A stretch of 12,955 nt of DNA from Bacilli bacterium (GCA_016296945.1 JAEDHQ010000048.1:1-12955), one strand, 5' to 3'. Positions 1 through 7,452 are shown, counted from the first letter of the stretch. Notes: generated from the letters alone by a model not told the origin. A program made the numbers and translations.

Positions 1-13
1 GTGTGAGAGGTCG

Positions 14-41
14 AAAATAAATAAAGGAATTTATTTATTTT
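14..41 (-). terminator. AT-only inverted repeat, possible terminator after tRNA-Leu(CAA)
   Basis: A perfect 12-bp inverted repeat (14-25 with 30-41) has a 4-nt GGAA/TTCC loop. It lies about 47 nt beyond the 3' end of the minus-strand tRNA-Leu, so it could end that transcript. The stem contains no G or C pairs and no separate T-run follows it on the minus strand, so it would be a weak or bidirectional terminator. The rest of 1-87 shows nothing recognisable. Confidence 0.4.
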
Positions 42-87
42 CTCCTACTCGATTTCTCCTGAATTTTTTACAGAGCCTTTCAAAAAA

Positions 88-174
88 TGGTGGCCCCGGT
101 CGGACTCGAACCGACACGGTATCGCTACCACTGGATTTTGAGTCCAGCGCGTCTACCAATTTCACCACGGGGCC
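88..174 (-). tRNA. tRNA-Leu, anticodon CAA
   Basis: On the minus strand the sequence folds as a class II tRNA. The 7-bp acceptor stem is GGCCCCG/CGGGGCC, with discriminator A and an encoded CCA (88-90). The anticodon stem CTGGA/TCCAG holds the loop CTCAAAA, so the anticodon is CAA at 138-140, reading UUG. There is a long variable arm, as expected for leucine, and a standard GGTTCGAGTCC T-arm. The gene has its own promoter at 191-219. Confidence 0.97.
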
Positions 175-180
175 ATCAAA

Positions 181-200
181 ATGCTATAATATTATAGCAT
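181..200. repeat. perfect 20-bp palindrome containing the tRNA promoter -10
   Basis: The sequence ATGCTATAATATTATAGCAT is a perfect palindrome without a loop. It carries an extended TATAAT box on each strand and is followed by six T on the plus strand. It lies between the stop of the minus-strand hydrolase gene and the tRNA. It may act as a weak terminator for the hydrolase operon as well as a promoter element. Confidence 0.6.
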
Positions 201-219
201 TTTTTCTAATTTCTTTCAA
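191..219 (-). promoter_or_regulatory. sigma-A promoter of tRNA-Leu(CAA)
   Basis: On the minus strand there is TTGAAA (214-219), a 17-bp spacer and TATAAT (191-196), preceded by TGC as an extended -10. The predicted start is near 184, about 10 nt before the tRNA. The -35 begins only 5 nt after the stop codon of the upstream hydrolase gene. Confidence 0.85.
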
Positions 220-224
220 GTGTT

Positions 225-1034
225 TTATAACTTATTTTTATCAAATACTATACCACAACCTATTTTTGAGTATAAATAATCTGTACAATAAGCATAGGAT
301 TCAATATTATCAAAATTTTCAAAAGATACTTTTTGAGCTTTTCTTAAATCAATATTCTTAGCACAATCATAATATTCTATCATTGTTTTCTTAGGTAATA
401 ATCCTGGAACATGACCGACAATAAAGTATTCAAAATCCTCTTTTAATATTCTTTCTACAGTATTTATATAATCAGTAACACTTGTAGAGTCTTCTAAAAA
501 CAACCAAACATATTGGCATATAGCATCTGAGACAATCATTAGTTTTAGTTCTTTACAATAAATGGCGATTGAACCAGCAGTATGCCCAGATGCAGAAATT
601 ATTTCTATAGAAATATCCCCTAATGAAAACTCTTTAATATTATCTAAGAATTTTAAATTACCTTCTCTTCTCTCTATATAAGTCTTCTCATCAAATCCAT
701 CAGGTAAAACGTTATTTTTCATAGCTGTTGCAATATTTCTTTTTCTCCATTCAATTGAATTATGATTTTTTGCTAATTCATAATCTTTTGAACTAATGAA
801 TACTTCATCAAATTGATAATTGCCACAAGAATGATCCATATGGCCATGACTATTGATAACTAATAAAGGTAAATCCGTAATATTTCTTATTTCTTGATAT
901 AGATTACCAATACCATAGCATGTATCTAAAACCAAAGCTTTCTTAGATCCAATTAATAACGTTGATAAAGAACCTAATGCATCTTTAAATTGATATAATT
1001 TCTCTGATTGTTTGAATACCATAAAATAACCCAT
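225..1034 (-). CDS. metallo-beta-lactamase-fold hydrolase
   Basis: This 269-residue protein belongs to the metallo-beta-lactamase superfamily of mostly dinuclear-metal hydrolases (glyoxalase II-like and related enzymes). The metal-ligand pattern is complete: HGHMDH at residues 63-68, a third His in SGHTAGS (H151), the bridging Asp in IVSDA (D170) and a last His in VGHVPG (H208). There is no signal peptide, so it is presumably cytoplasmic. The ATG directly follows the TAA of the phosphorylase gene upstream. AGGTG sits 5 nt before it, inside the end of that gene, so translation is probably coupled. An in-frame ATG four codons later is less well placed. The substrate cannot be read from the sequence. 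The neighbour hints at nucleoside or pentose-phosphate metabolism, which is inference. Confidence 0.9.
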   Translation of the reverse strand: MGYFMVFKQSEKLYQFKDALGSLSTLLIGSKKALVLDTCYGIGNLYQEIRNITDLPLLVINSHGHMDHSCGNYQFDEVFISSKDYELAKNHNSIEWRKRNIATAMKNNVLPDGFDEKTYIERREGNLKFLDNIKEFSLGDISIEIISASGHTAGSIAIYCKELKLMIVSDAICQYVWLFLEDSTSVTDYINTVERILKEDFEYFIVGHVPGLLPKKTMIEYYDCAKNIDLRKAQKVSFENFDNIESYAYCTDYLYSKIGCGIVFDKNKL

Positions 1035-2339
1035 TTATTCACCTATTACATCTAGAATAATATCACTTTTTTTAACTAATTCATTAGATAATTCGTATGA
1101 TTGATATAACATATTAATGGCTTGTTGTGTGTTCTTACCATTAGTATAAACAATTGCGATAGGGTCTCCCACATTTAGATAATCGCCTTTTTTCGCAAGA
1201 GCTTTAATTCCTACAGTAGGGTCAATTATATCTTCCATAGTGCTTCTTCCTGCGCCTAAGATCATTGCAGCTATCCCAATGCTTTCTGTATGAATCTTCT
1301 TAACATATCCAGATTCTTTTGCACTAACTATGATTTCTTCTTTAGCAGTTCCAAACAATGAGTAATCATCGATTACATTACTATTACCATGTTGATATTC
1401 AATCATTAATCTTAATTTATTTAATGCTTCACCAGAATCAATCTTTTCTTTTATTTGTTTAAATGCTTCTTCTTGATTTTTACAAACATTAGATATAATT
1501 AACATTTCAGCACAAATTCGGTAACACAAATCAACGAAATCTTTTGGTCCTTTTCCTTTTAATGTTTCAATAGCTTCAATTACCTCAATACTATTACCAA
1601 CAGCTTCACCTAAAGGTTGATCCATATCAGTCAACATTGCCACAACCTTACGTCCAAATTTAGTACCTATATTTACCATTGCCTTAGCTAATTCTTGAGC
1701 ATCTTCTAATGTTTTCATAAATGCTCCATCACCAACTTTTACATCCAATAAAATATTCTTAGCTCCACTCGCTAATTTTTTAGACATAATAGATCCTGCA
1801 ATTAAGCCAACTGATTCAACAGTTCCAGTAACATCACGTAAGGCATATAATTTCTTATCAGCTGGTGTAATATTAGCTGTTTGCCCAACAACTGCAATAC
1901 CTATTTCATTTACTTGTTTAAAGAAATCCTTGCTACTGACATTAATATTAAAGCCTGGAATTGATTCTAATTTGTCTAAAGTGCCGCCAGTATGTCCTAA
2001 TCCTCTACCACTCATTTTGGCCATCTTTAATCCAAAACTAGCAATAATTGGAGCTACAACTAGAGTTGTCTTATCACCAACTCCACCAGTTGAATGCTTA
2101 TCAACACACAAACCATTTACTGCGGATAAATCAATTTGCTCACCACTTTCTAACATTTCTTTAGTCAGATGAAATCTTTCTTCTTCATTTAATCCTTTAA
2201 AACAAATTGCCATCAGTAAAGCACTAATTTGATAATCAGGAATAATTCCCTTTACAAAACCATCAATCATAAAATGAATTTCTTGTTCAGTTAATACTAA
2301 GCCTTGTTTTTTCTTGATTATAATATCAACAGCACGCAT
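1035..2339 (-). CDS. pdp: pyrimidine-nucleoside phosphorylase
   Basis: The enzyme cleaves uridine, thymidine or deoxyuridine with phosphate to the free base and (deoxy)ribose-1-phosphate, in pyrimidine salvage. The 434-residue length matches the Pdp/DeoA family (about 430-440). Visible motifs are the phosphate-binding DKHSTGGVGDK at residues 80-90 and the family signature SGRGLGHTGGTLDKLES at 110-126. The C-terminal part carries the expected alpha/beta lobe. The start is supported by AAAGGAG about 9 nt before the ATG. The stop abuts the start of the metallo-hydrolase gene, so the two form an operon. I see no clear promoter in the 84 nt upstream, so it may depend on read-through past the terminator at 2384-2416. 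Sequence alone does not separate Pdp (broad) from DeoA (thymidine-preferring). In Bacillota Pdp is the usual form. Confidence 0.93.
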   Translation of the reverse strand: MRAVDIIIKKKQGLVLTEQEIHFMIDGFVKGIIPDYQISALLMAICFKGLNEEERFHLTKEMLESGEQIDLSAVNGLCVDKHSTGGVGDKTTLVVAPIIASFGLKMAKMSGRGLGHTGGTLDKLESIPGFNINVSSKDFFKQVNEIGIAVVGQTANITPADKKLYALRDVTGTVESVGLIAGSIMSKKLASGAKNILLDVKVGDGAFMKTLEDAQELAKAMVNIGTKFGRKVVAMLTDMDQPLGEAVGNSIEVIEAIETLKGKGPKDFVDLCYRICAEMLIISNVCKNQEEAFKQIKEKIDSGEALNKLRLMIEYQHGNSNVIDDYSLFGTAKEEIIVSAKESGYVKKIHTESIGIAAMILGAGRSTMEDIIDPTVGIKALAKKGDYLNVGDPIAIVYTNGKNTQQAINMLYQSYELSNELVKKSDIILDVIGE

Positions 2340-2383
2340 TATTTGTTCTCCTTTAATCTATTATTAATTAATTTTCTCTAAAT

Positions 2384-2416
2384 AATAAAAGGTAGACTAG
2401 TATTAGTAAGTCTACC
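2384..2416 (-). terminator. rho-independent terminator after the small membrane protein gene
   Basis: On the minus strand an 8-bp stem GGTAGACT/AGTCTACC (2409-2416 with 2391-2398) closes a 10-nt loop and is followed by TTTTATTATTT. It lies 7 nt beyond the stop of the gene at 2424-2828 and before pdp. Confidence 0.8.
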
Positions 2417-2423
2417 ATTATTT

Positions 2424-2828
2424 CTATGCTTCCACTTTCGTTTCTACAGATGCTTGATTTTCAGTTTCTAAAACATTTTCTTCAAGATCTTTTGTTCCTT
2501 TTGAACTAGGCATTTCAGTTTGTCCCTCGTATGTATATATTTCATATGGAAGGCTTATTTTCTTTTCTTTTTTTACGATAGGTTTTGTTTTAAATTGATG
2601 AATTTTAAATGCTAATTCGCAAATTGCTAAAAACTCAAGTACAAAAATTATTAACAAAAATGTAAATAAAGTAGAATGAGCTACTAGAACAGCACCTAAA
2701 GCAAATGAATATAATGCAGACTTTTTATTATATTCTTCAACTACTTTGATTAAAACCTTTGACATAATAAAGATAACAAATACAAATAAAATGTCTAATA
2801 CTAAAAAGATAATTTCAATTAAATCCAT
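2424..2828 (-). CDS. small membrane protein of unknown function, two predicted helices
   Basis: I do not recognise this 134-residue protein. Residues about 3-27 and 43-71 are strongly hydrophobic and should span the membrane twice. A short basic loop lies between them (EYNKKS). A basic stretch follows the second helix (KIHQFKTKPIVKKEKK), and the last 30 residues are acidic and Glu/Thr-rich. The positive-inside rule would put the basic tail in the cytoplasm. The start is firm: AAGGGGA lies 5 nt before the ATG. It is a single-gene unit, with a perfect consensus promoter in front (2857-2885) and a terminator behind (2384-2416). That suggests strong constitutive expression. No enzymatic motif is visible and the context does not assign a role. 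Confidence 0.8.
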   Translation of the reverse strand: MDLIEIIFLVLDILFVFVIFIMSKVLIKVVEEYNKKSALYSFALGAVLVAHSTLFTFLLIIFVLEFLAICELAFKIHQFKTKPIVKKEKKISLPYEIYTYEGQTEMPSSKGTKDLEENVLETENQASVETKVEA

Positions 2829-2856
2829 AAAAATCCCCTTATTTATTCTATTATAT

Positions 2857-2885
2857 ATTATACACTAATTTCGGACATTTGTCAA
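2857..2885 (-). promoter_or_regulatory. perfect consensus sigma-A promoter of the small membrane protein gene
   Basis: On the minus strand there is TTGACA (2880-2885), a 17-bp spacer and TATAAT (2857-2862). All 12 consensus positions match. It lies about 30 nt upstream of the start codon and directly behind the plsC stop. Confidence 0.9.
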
Positions 2886-2902
2886 AAATAATACAATTAT
2901 TT
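2886..2902 (-). terminator. weak hairpin after plsC
   Basis: A 7-bp AT-only inverted repeat (AAATAAT/ATTATTT, 3-nt loop) starts in the last base of the plsC stop codon. Only three T follow, and they lead straight into the next promoter's -35. At best it is a leaky terminator of thyA-dfrA-plsC. Confidence 0.3.
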
Positions 2903-3711
2903 TATTTATATTTTTCTCTTAATGCTATCAATTCATTACTTATAACGTTATGTGAATATTCAGCCAATTCTTTTGTAGACATAAAAGCATATTTCTCATA
3001 TGGAATAACTTCACACACTTTAATATAAACCTTTGTTTTTTTCCAAGGATAATTCTTAGCCATTCTATATGAATTGTCAATGGCACATAAAACAATTGGA
3101 GACTGAGCTTTTTGTGGCATCTTAAAAGATCCTTCATGGAATTCACCTAATTCAGCACTTTTACTTCTTGTTCCTTCAACATATATTCCTACAGGGCGAC
3201 CTGCTTTTAATGCCTTGACACCATTAAGTATTGTTTTTAATCCTTCTCGAGGATTTTCACGATCTAAGTAATATAATCCAGCAATAACAAACCAACGCCC
3301 TACTAAAGGAATTTTGCGTACTTCTTTTTTCATAATGAAAGAAATATCTTGTTCTTTTGAAGCAAGAATAAAACAAATCGGGTCAATAATTGCTTGATGA
3401 TTACAAACCATCGCATATCCTTCTAAATCCTTTAATTGTTCAAAACCTTCTGATATTACCTTTATTCTTAAAACACTTTTTAATAACACACAAACATGAT
3501 AAATCATCGCTCCAAAAAATTTTTTTGGTTTGATAATAATTTTATTCATATCATAAAATAAAGTAATGATATAAAGAGTGCAGACTAAAATAATTACACC
3601 AACAATAAAAGCACCAATAAACACTAAGAACAACCAATACCAAGTAACATTTAGTAAAAATGCTACTAGAGTTGCAATAACTGAAAAAATAAACAATCCT
3701 AATAGAATCAT
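2902..3711 (-). CDS. plsC: 1-acyl-sn-glycerol-3-phosphate acyltransferase (lysophosphatidate acyltransferase)
   Basis: The enzyme transfers a second acyl chain to lysophosphatidate to make phosphatidate, the precursor of all phospholipids, at the inner face of the membrane. Two hydrophobic helices occupy residues about 1-20 and 25-53. The acyltransferase domain follows, with the catalytic HX4D motif NHQAIID (H105, D110), a KIPLVGRWF block (133-141) and the glycerol-phosphate-binding EGTRS (179-183). The 269-residue length is slightly long for PlsC because of the N-terminal helices. AAAGGA lies 7 nt before the ATG, and the start is 1 nt after the dfrA stop, so it is the third gene of thyA-dfrA-plsC. 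No internal promoter is visible. Confidence 0.9.
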   Translation of the reverse strand: MILLGLFIFSVIATLVAFLLNVTWYWLFLVFIGAFIVGVIILVCTLYIITLFYDMNKIIIKPKKFFGAMIYHVCVLLKSVLRIKVISEGFEQLKDLEGYAMVCNHQAIIDPICFILASKEQDISFIMKKEVRKIPLVGRWFVIAGLYYLDRENPREGLKTILNGVKALKAGRPVGIYVEGTRSKSAELGEFHEGSFKMPQKAQSPIVLCAIDNSYRMAKNYPWKKTKVYIKVCEVIPYEKYAFMSTKELAEYSHNVISNELIALREKYK

Positions 3712-3712
3712 A

Positions 3713-4189
3713 TTATTTCCTTTCGTATATCACAAAATTCAATACATCAACTATTTTTTTAGAAATAATATTATATTTACTGTAGTCAATTTCTGGAAAG
3801 TATACATTTCCTTGATGTTCTTTGTTTATATGCGTAATATACAATCTTTTTGCATATGGTAAGGATAATGCATAGATTTGCTTTCCACCAATAACAAATA
3901 TTTCTTCTTCTGTATCTTGGTTATCTTTTAAGAACTTAATTAAATCATAAGTTACTTCGACATCATCACGTTTAAAATTTGTGTCTAATGTAGCTACAAT
4001 ATTTTTACGATGAGGTAGTGGTTTACCAATTCGATTTAAAATTGAATAAAAGGTATTCTCACCCATAATTACCTTCTTATCAGTAGTTTTTTCTTTAAAA
4101 TATTTTAAATCTTCAGAATAATGCCATGGAAGATCATTATCAATACCAATTAAATTGTTTTTATCCATTGCCCAAATTAAACTAATCAT
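3713..4189 (-). CDS. dfrA: dihydrofolate reductase
   Basis: The enzyme reduces dihydrofolate to tetrahydrofolate with NADPH, regenerating the cofactor oxidised by thymidylate synthase next door. The 158-residue length is standard for a chromosomal bacterial DHFR. Visible landmarks are the N-terminal ISLIWAMDKNNLIGI strand and Met20-loop region, LPW (20-22) with the catalytic acid D27, F31, the adenosine-phosphate-binding area around 40-48, LPHRKN with the folate-binding Arg (R61), and the cofactor-binding VIGGKQIY (G101-G102) followed by LYITHI. The start ATG overlaps the thyA stop by four bases (ATGA), a classic coupling arrangement. Nothing in the sequence suggests the diverged plasmid-borne trimethoprim-resistant types. 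Confidence 0.95.
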   Translation of the reverse strand: MISLIWAMDKNNLIGIDNDLPWHYSEDLKYFKEKTTDKKVIMGENTFYSILNRIGKPLPHRKNIVATLDTNFKRDDVEVTYDLIKFLKDNQDTEEEIFVIGGKQIYALSLPYAKRLYITHINKEHQGNVYFPEIDYSKYNIISKKIVDVLNFVIYERK

Positions 4190-5064
4190 ACAGCAACAGC
4201 TCCTTTTATTGCTGGATGTGGATCATATCCAACTAATTCGAAATCTTCAAATTTAAAATCTTCAATGTTTTTTTGATCTCCATGAATAATCATCTTTGGT
4301 AATGGTTTAGGTTCACGAGATAATTGCAATTCAATTTGTTCTAAGTGATTAGAATAAATATGACAATCACCAAATGAATGTACAAATTCACCAGGTTCAA
4401 GACCACAGATTTTTGCAATCATCATTGTTAATAAAGAATATGATGCAATATTAAATGGAACACCTAAAAAAGCATCAGCACTTCTTTGATATAATTGACA
4501 TGATAATTTACCATTATTAACATAAAATTGGAAAGCCATATGGCATGGTGGTAAAGCCATTCGATCAACATAAGCTGCTTGCCAACTATTTACAATTAAA
4601 CGTCGAGAGTTTGGATTAGTTTTAATTTCATTAATAACCCATTGCAATTGATCAATAAAACAATCTTGTCCTTCAAAGTGACGCCATTCATATCCATAAA
4701 CAGGGCCTAATTCTCCCCATACTTTTGCAAACTCTTCATCTTCTTTAATCTTTTCGATGAATTCTTCCATAGTTTCACCTTTATATTCGGATGATTCAGT
4801 ATACTTTTTATAAGGCCAATCATTCCATATTTTTACATTTTCCAATACTAGGGGACGAATGTTAGTTTCTCCTCTAATAAACCATAATAATTCATGAATG
4901 ATTCCTCGCAAGAATACTTTTTTTGTTGTTAATAAAGGAAACCCTTCACTCAAATCAAAACGCATTTGATAACCAAAAGTAGAAATTGTACCAACGCCAG
5001 TACGATCATCTTTCTTACTTCCCTTATCTAGGATATTACGTAAAAAATCCAAATATTGTTTCAT
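4186..5064 (-). CDS. thyA: thymidylate synthase
   Basis: The enzyme methylates dUMP to dTMP using 5,10-methylenetetrahydrofolate and releases dihydrofolate for DfrA. Visible residues include the phosphate-binding loop DRTGVGT (20-26, R21), the paired arginines PNSRRLIVNSW (R154-R155), the catalytic cysteine in LPPCHM (C174), DAFLGVPFNIASY and HSFGDCHIY near the C-terminus, and the terminal AVAV-type end. At 292 residues it is longer than the 264-residue E. coli enzyme. The extra residues are a small-domain insertion at about 84-118 (charged, Glu/Lys-rich), as in the Lactobacillus-type enzymes. GAGAGG lies about 8 nt before the ATG. It is the first gene of thyA-dfrA-plsC, driven by the promoter at 5104-5132. 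Confidence 0.97.
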   Translation of the reverse strand: MKQYLDFLRNILDKGSKKDDRTGVGTISTFGYQMRFDLSEGFPLLTTKKVFLRGIIHELLWFIRGETNIRPLVLENVKIWNDWPYKKYTESSEYKGETMEEFIEKIKEDEEFAKVWGELGPVYGYEWRHFEGQDCFIDQLQWVINEIKTNPNSRRLIVNSWQAAYVDRMALPPCHMAFQFYVNNGKLSCQLYQRSADAFLGVPFNIASYSLLTMMIAKICGLEPGEFVHSFGDCHIYSNHLEQIELQLSREPKPLPKMIIHGDQKNIEDFKFEDFELVGYDPHPAIKGAVAV

Positions 5065-5103
5065 TTCTTTTACCTCTCAATAATTTTCTTTCCTATTTTG
5101 TTA

Positions 5104-5132
5104 ATTATAACATGAAACACGAATATTTTAAA
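5104..5132 (-). promoter_or_regulatory. promoter of thyA-dfrA-plsC
   Basis: On the minus strand there is an extended -10, TGT followed by TATAAT (5104-5109), with a 17-bp spacer to TTTAAA (5127-5132), which matches the -35 consensus at 4 of 6 positions. It lies about 40 nt upstream of the thyA start. Confidence 0.75.
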
Positions 5133-5147
5133 GTATTTATTAATACT
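5132..5147 (-). terminator. weak hairpin after the marR-type gene
   Basis: AGTATT/AATACT forms a 6-bp stem with a 4-nt loop, followed on the minus strand by TTAAAATATT. It sits 20 nt after the regulator's stop and touches the -35 of the thyA promoter. It is AT-rich and short, so termination is doubtful. Confidence 0.3.
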
Positions 5148-5166
5148 ATTTTTATTTAAAATGACA

Positions 5167-5595
5167 TTATTGACCATGAATATACTCAATTGATAATTTT
5201 GTTGACAATTCTAATAATTCACGATACTTATTTAGATCTTCCTCACTTAAATCTTTAGTGATTATTCCGATCCACTTTTCTTCAGCAGCCACCAAGACAT
5301 GATATACTTCTTTTAATTTTTCTGTTGGATATAATTCACAAATTCTTTTGTCACTTTCATTTATCTGCTTAATAATGTATCCTTTAGAATCAAGATAGTC
5401 AATAATTCTTGTCGTATTCGATGGATGAATATGAACGATATTCTTTATCTTATCTCTTGTAATACCTGGATTTTCGTAAATCTTATGTATAAATAAACGA
5501 TGGCAACTACATAATTCAAAAGGTTCTAAAATATTATCCAAAAAGACATTTGAGTGTTTACTTATAATATTAAAATATCTAAAGATATCTTCCAT
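5167..5595 (-). CDS. MarR-family transcriptional regulator
   Basis: This 142-residue cytoplasmic DNA-binding protein has the MarR layout. An N-terminal dimerisation helix (1-25) is followed by a winged helix-turn-helix (about 44-92). The recognition region is ITRDKIKNIVHIHPSNTTR, with the typical helix DYLDSKGYI (67-75) and a wing holding SDKRICELYPTE (81-92). A C-terminal dimerisation helix (about 115-140) completes it. AGGTGA lies 5 nt before the ATG, and the gene starts 11 nt after the stop of the ABC exporter gene, so it is the second gene of that operon. Such pairs usually mean the regulator controls the exporter and itself in response to a small molecule, which is inference here. Two nearby cysteines (C29, C31) in ELCSCH could make it thiol-sensitive. 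Confidence 0.88.
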   Translation of the reverse strand: MEDIFRYFNIISKHSNVFLDNILEPFELCSCHRLFIHKIYENPGITRDKIKNIVHIHPSNTTRIIDYLDSKGYIIKQINESDKRICELYPTEKLKEVYHVLVAAEEKWIGIITKDLSEEDLNKYRELLELSTKLSIEYIHGQ

Positions 5596-5606
5596 TATAT
5601 CACCTG

Positions 5607-7364
5607 CTATTCTATGTCTAATAAATCTTGATTTAAAATCATATTATCAGATGTTCTAAATTGTAAATTATATAACTTTGCATATATTCCATCTAATTTA
5701 ATTAATTCAGAATGAGAACCTTGTTCTTTGATTTTACCATTAGCAATTACTACGATTTCATCTGCATTCTTAATTGTAGACAAACGATGAGCAACTACTA
5801 ATGTCGTTCTTCCTTTACATAATTCATCTAAAGCATTTTGAATTAAAATTTCTGTAGTATTATCTAAAGCACTCGTTGCTTCATCAAGAATCAATATAGC
5901 CGGATTTTTTAAAAACACCCTAGCGATACTTAATCTTTGTTTTTGTCCTCCAGATAGTCTAACTCCTCTTTCACCTATTTGAGTATCATATCCATCAGGT
6001 AAAGTCATTATATAGTCGTGAATATTTGCTTTTTTAGCTGCTTCCACAATTTCTTCAAATGTTGCATCTTCTTTTCCATATAATATATTTTCACACATAG
6101 TTCCATTAAATAAGAAAACATCTTGTTGCACTATTCCTATGTTACGACGTAAAGATTCTAATGTAACATCACTTATGTTTTGTCCATCAATAGTAATGCT
6201 TCCACTTACAACATTATAAAATCTAGGTATTAAATGACAAATTGTTGTTTTTCCACCACCACTAGGACCAACGAGAGCTAATTTCTTTCCCGCTTTAATA
6301 TCTAAAGATATATTATGTAATACATCTTTAGTACTATCGTAATGAAAATCAACATTTTTAAATTCAATATGACCTTCATTAACTTCTAAAGCTTTAGCTC
6401 CTTCTTTTTCTACTTCTTCCTTTTCATTCATTATTTCAATAAATCTAGTGAAACCAGTAGCACCATTTTGCAATTGTTCTATAAATCCAATCAATGTCAT
6501 AACTGGTGAAATAAATAAACTAATACTGACAATAAATGTAGCATACTCAGGATATCCTATTGTATCATATGTACAAATAAATATCCCCCCAGCTACTAAT
6601 AGAATAACATTAAAAACATCTGTTATAAAAGATGTTGATGAATGAAATTGTCCCATGGCTTTATAAGAGCGGCGACGAGCTTCTACATACATGACATTTC
6701 CTTCTTCAAATTTTTCTACTTCTTTTTTAGAATTTGTAAAAGCTTTTGTAACACGAATTCCACTAACGCTATTTTCAAGTGAAGCATTAATTACTGCAAT
6801 ACTCTTTCTTGTATCCATAAATGCAGCAGTCATCCTACGACGTAATACTAAAGCAATTATAAATAGAATTGGTACAGCAGTAAAAATTATTAACGTTAAA
6901 CGCCATTCTATTGTACATAAATAAATAAATGATCCTACAATCATTACACTACAAATAATAATATTTTCAGGACCATGATGAGCAAGTTCACTTACATCTT
7001 GCAAGTCATTAGTCATTCTAGACATTATCTTACCTGTTTCATGATTGTCATAAAAAGAATATGGCAATTTTTGTAGTTTCTTAAACATATCAGTACGCAT
7101 TTGTGCTTGCATTTTAACGCCGATAATATGTCCATAATACTGAACAAAGAATCTTAAAAATAACCTTATAATGTAAATTCCAAACAATACCATTCCAAAA
7201 ATAATGATTAATTCAATATTTTTATTTTTTATCCACTCATTAAGCATTTTATTAGTAATCATTGGATAACCTAAGCCGATCAGTGAAATTAATAAAGATG
7301 CTAACATATCTAGTGCAAACATCTTCTTGTGTGGTTTGTAATAACTAATGAATTTTTTCAACAT
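5607..7364 (-). CDS. ABC exporter half-transporter, fused membrane and ATPase domains (MsbA/LmrA type)
   Basis: This 585-residue protein should work as a homodimeric (or paired) exporter of drugs, lipids or peptides. The membrane domain (1-about 315) has hydrophobic segments near 16-36, 50-75, 133-152, 156-175, 248-266 and 275-297. The ATPase domain follows, with Walker A GPSGGGKTT (366-374), a Q-loop at Q413/Q414, signature LSGGQ (470-474), Walker B ILILDE (490-495) followed by ATSALD, and the switch His in VAHRLST (H526). I start it at the ATG (7362-7364), which lies 6 nt after GAGGTG. An in-frame GTG at 7371-7373 would add three residues but is itself part of the Shine-Dalgarno sequence. 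It is the first gene of an operon with the MarR-type regulator. The substrate is unknown. Confidence 0.93.
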   Translation of the reverse strand: MLKKFISYYKPHKKMFALDMLASLLISLIGLGYPMITNKMLNEWIKNKNIELIIIFGMVLFGIYIIRLFLRFFVQYYGHIIGVKMQAQMRTDMFKKLQKLPYSFYDNHETGKIMSRMTNDLQDVSELAHHGPENIIICSVMIVGSFIYLCTIEWRLTLIIFTAVPILFIIALVLRRRMTAAFMDTRKSIAVINASLENSVSGIRVTKAFTNSKKEVEKFEEGNVMYVEARRRSYKAMGQFHSSTSFITDVFNVILLVAGGIFICTYDTIGYPEYATFIVSISLFISPVMTLIGFIEQLQNGATGFTRFIEIMNEKEEVEKEGAKALEVNEGHIEFKNVDFHYDSTKDVLHNISLDIKAGKKLALVGPSGGGKTTICHLIPRFYNVVSGSITIDGQNISDVTLESLRRNIGIVQQDVFLFNGTMCENILYGKEDATFEEIVEAAKKANIHDYIMTLPDGYDTQIGERGVRLSGGQKQRLSIARVFLKNPAILILDEATSALDNTTEILIQNALDELCKGRTTLVVAHRLSTIKNADEIVVIANGKIKEQGSHSELIKLDGIYAKLYNLQFRTSDNMILNQDLLDIE

Positions 7365-7390
7365 TTTATTCACCTCTATAAATCTTACTT

Positions 7391-7419
7391 ATTATAACAT
7401 AAAAAGATTGCAAACGCAA
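7391..7419 (-). promoter_or_regulatory. promoter of the ABC exporter-marR operon, embedded in a terminator
   Basis: On the minus strand there is an extended -10, TGT followed by TATAAT (7391-7396), with a 17-bp spacer to TTGCGT (7414-7419). The -35 lies in the stem and loop of the terminator of the upstream gene. The -10 is about 27 nt upstream of the start codon. Confidence 0.7.
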
Positions 7420-7429
7420 TCTTTTTTTT
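7401..7429 (-). terminator. bidirectional rho-independent terminator after the amidohydrolase gene
   Basis: AAAAAGATTGC/GCAATCTTTTT forms a perfect 11-bp stem (7401-7411 with 7416-7426) with a 4-nt loop. A T-run follows on either strand (five T inside the stem on minus, eight T on plus). It lies 24 nt after the amidohydrolase stop. Confidence 0.88.
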
Positions 7430-7452
7430 AAAGGCAATATATTAGTATTAAA

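Noticed and set aside
1930..2172. Plus-strand 80-codon open frame inside pdp
   Set aside because: It is the antisense shadow of a well-conserved enzyme gene, and no ribosome site or promoter is visible.
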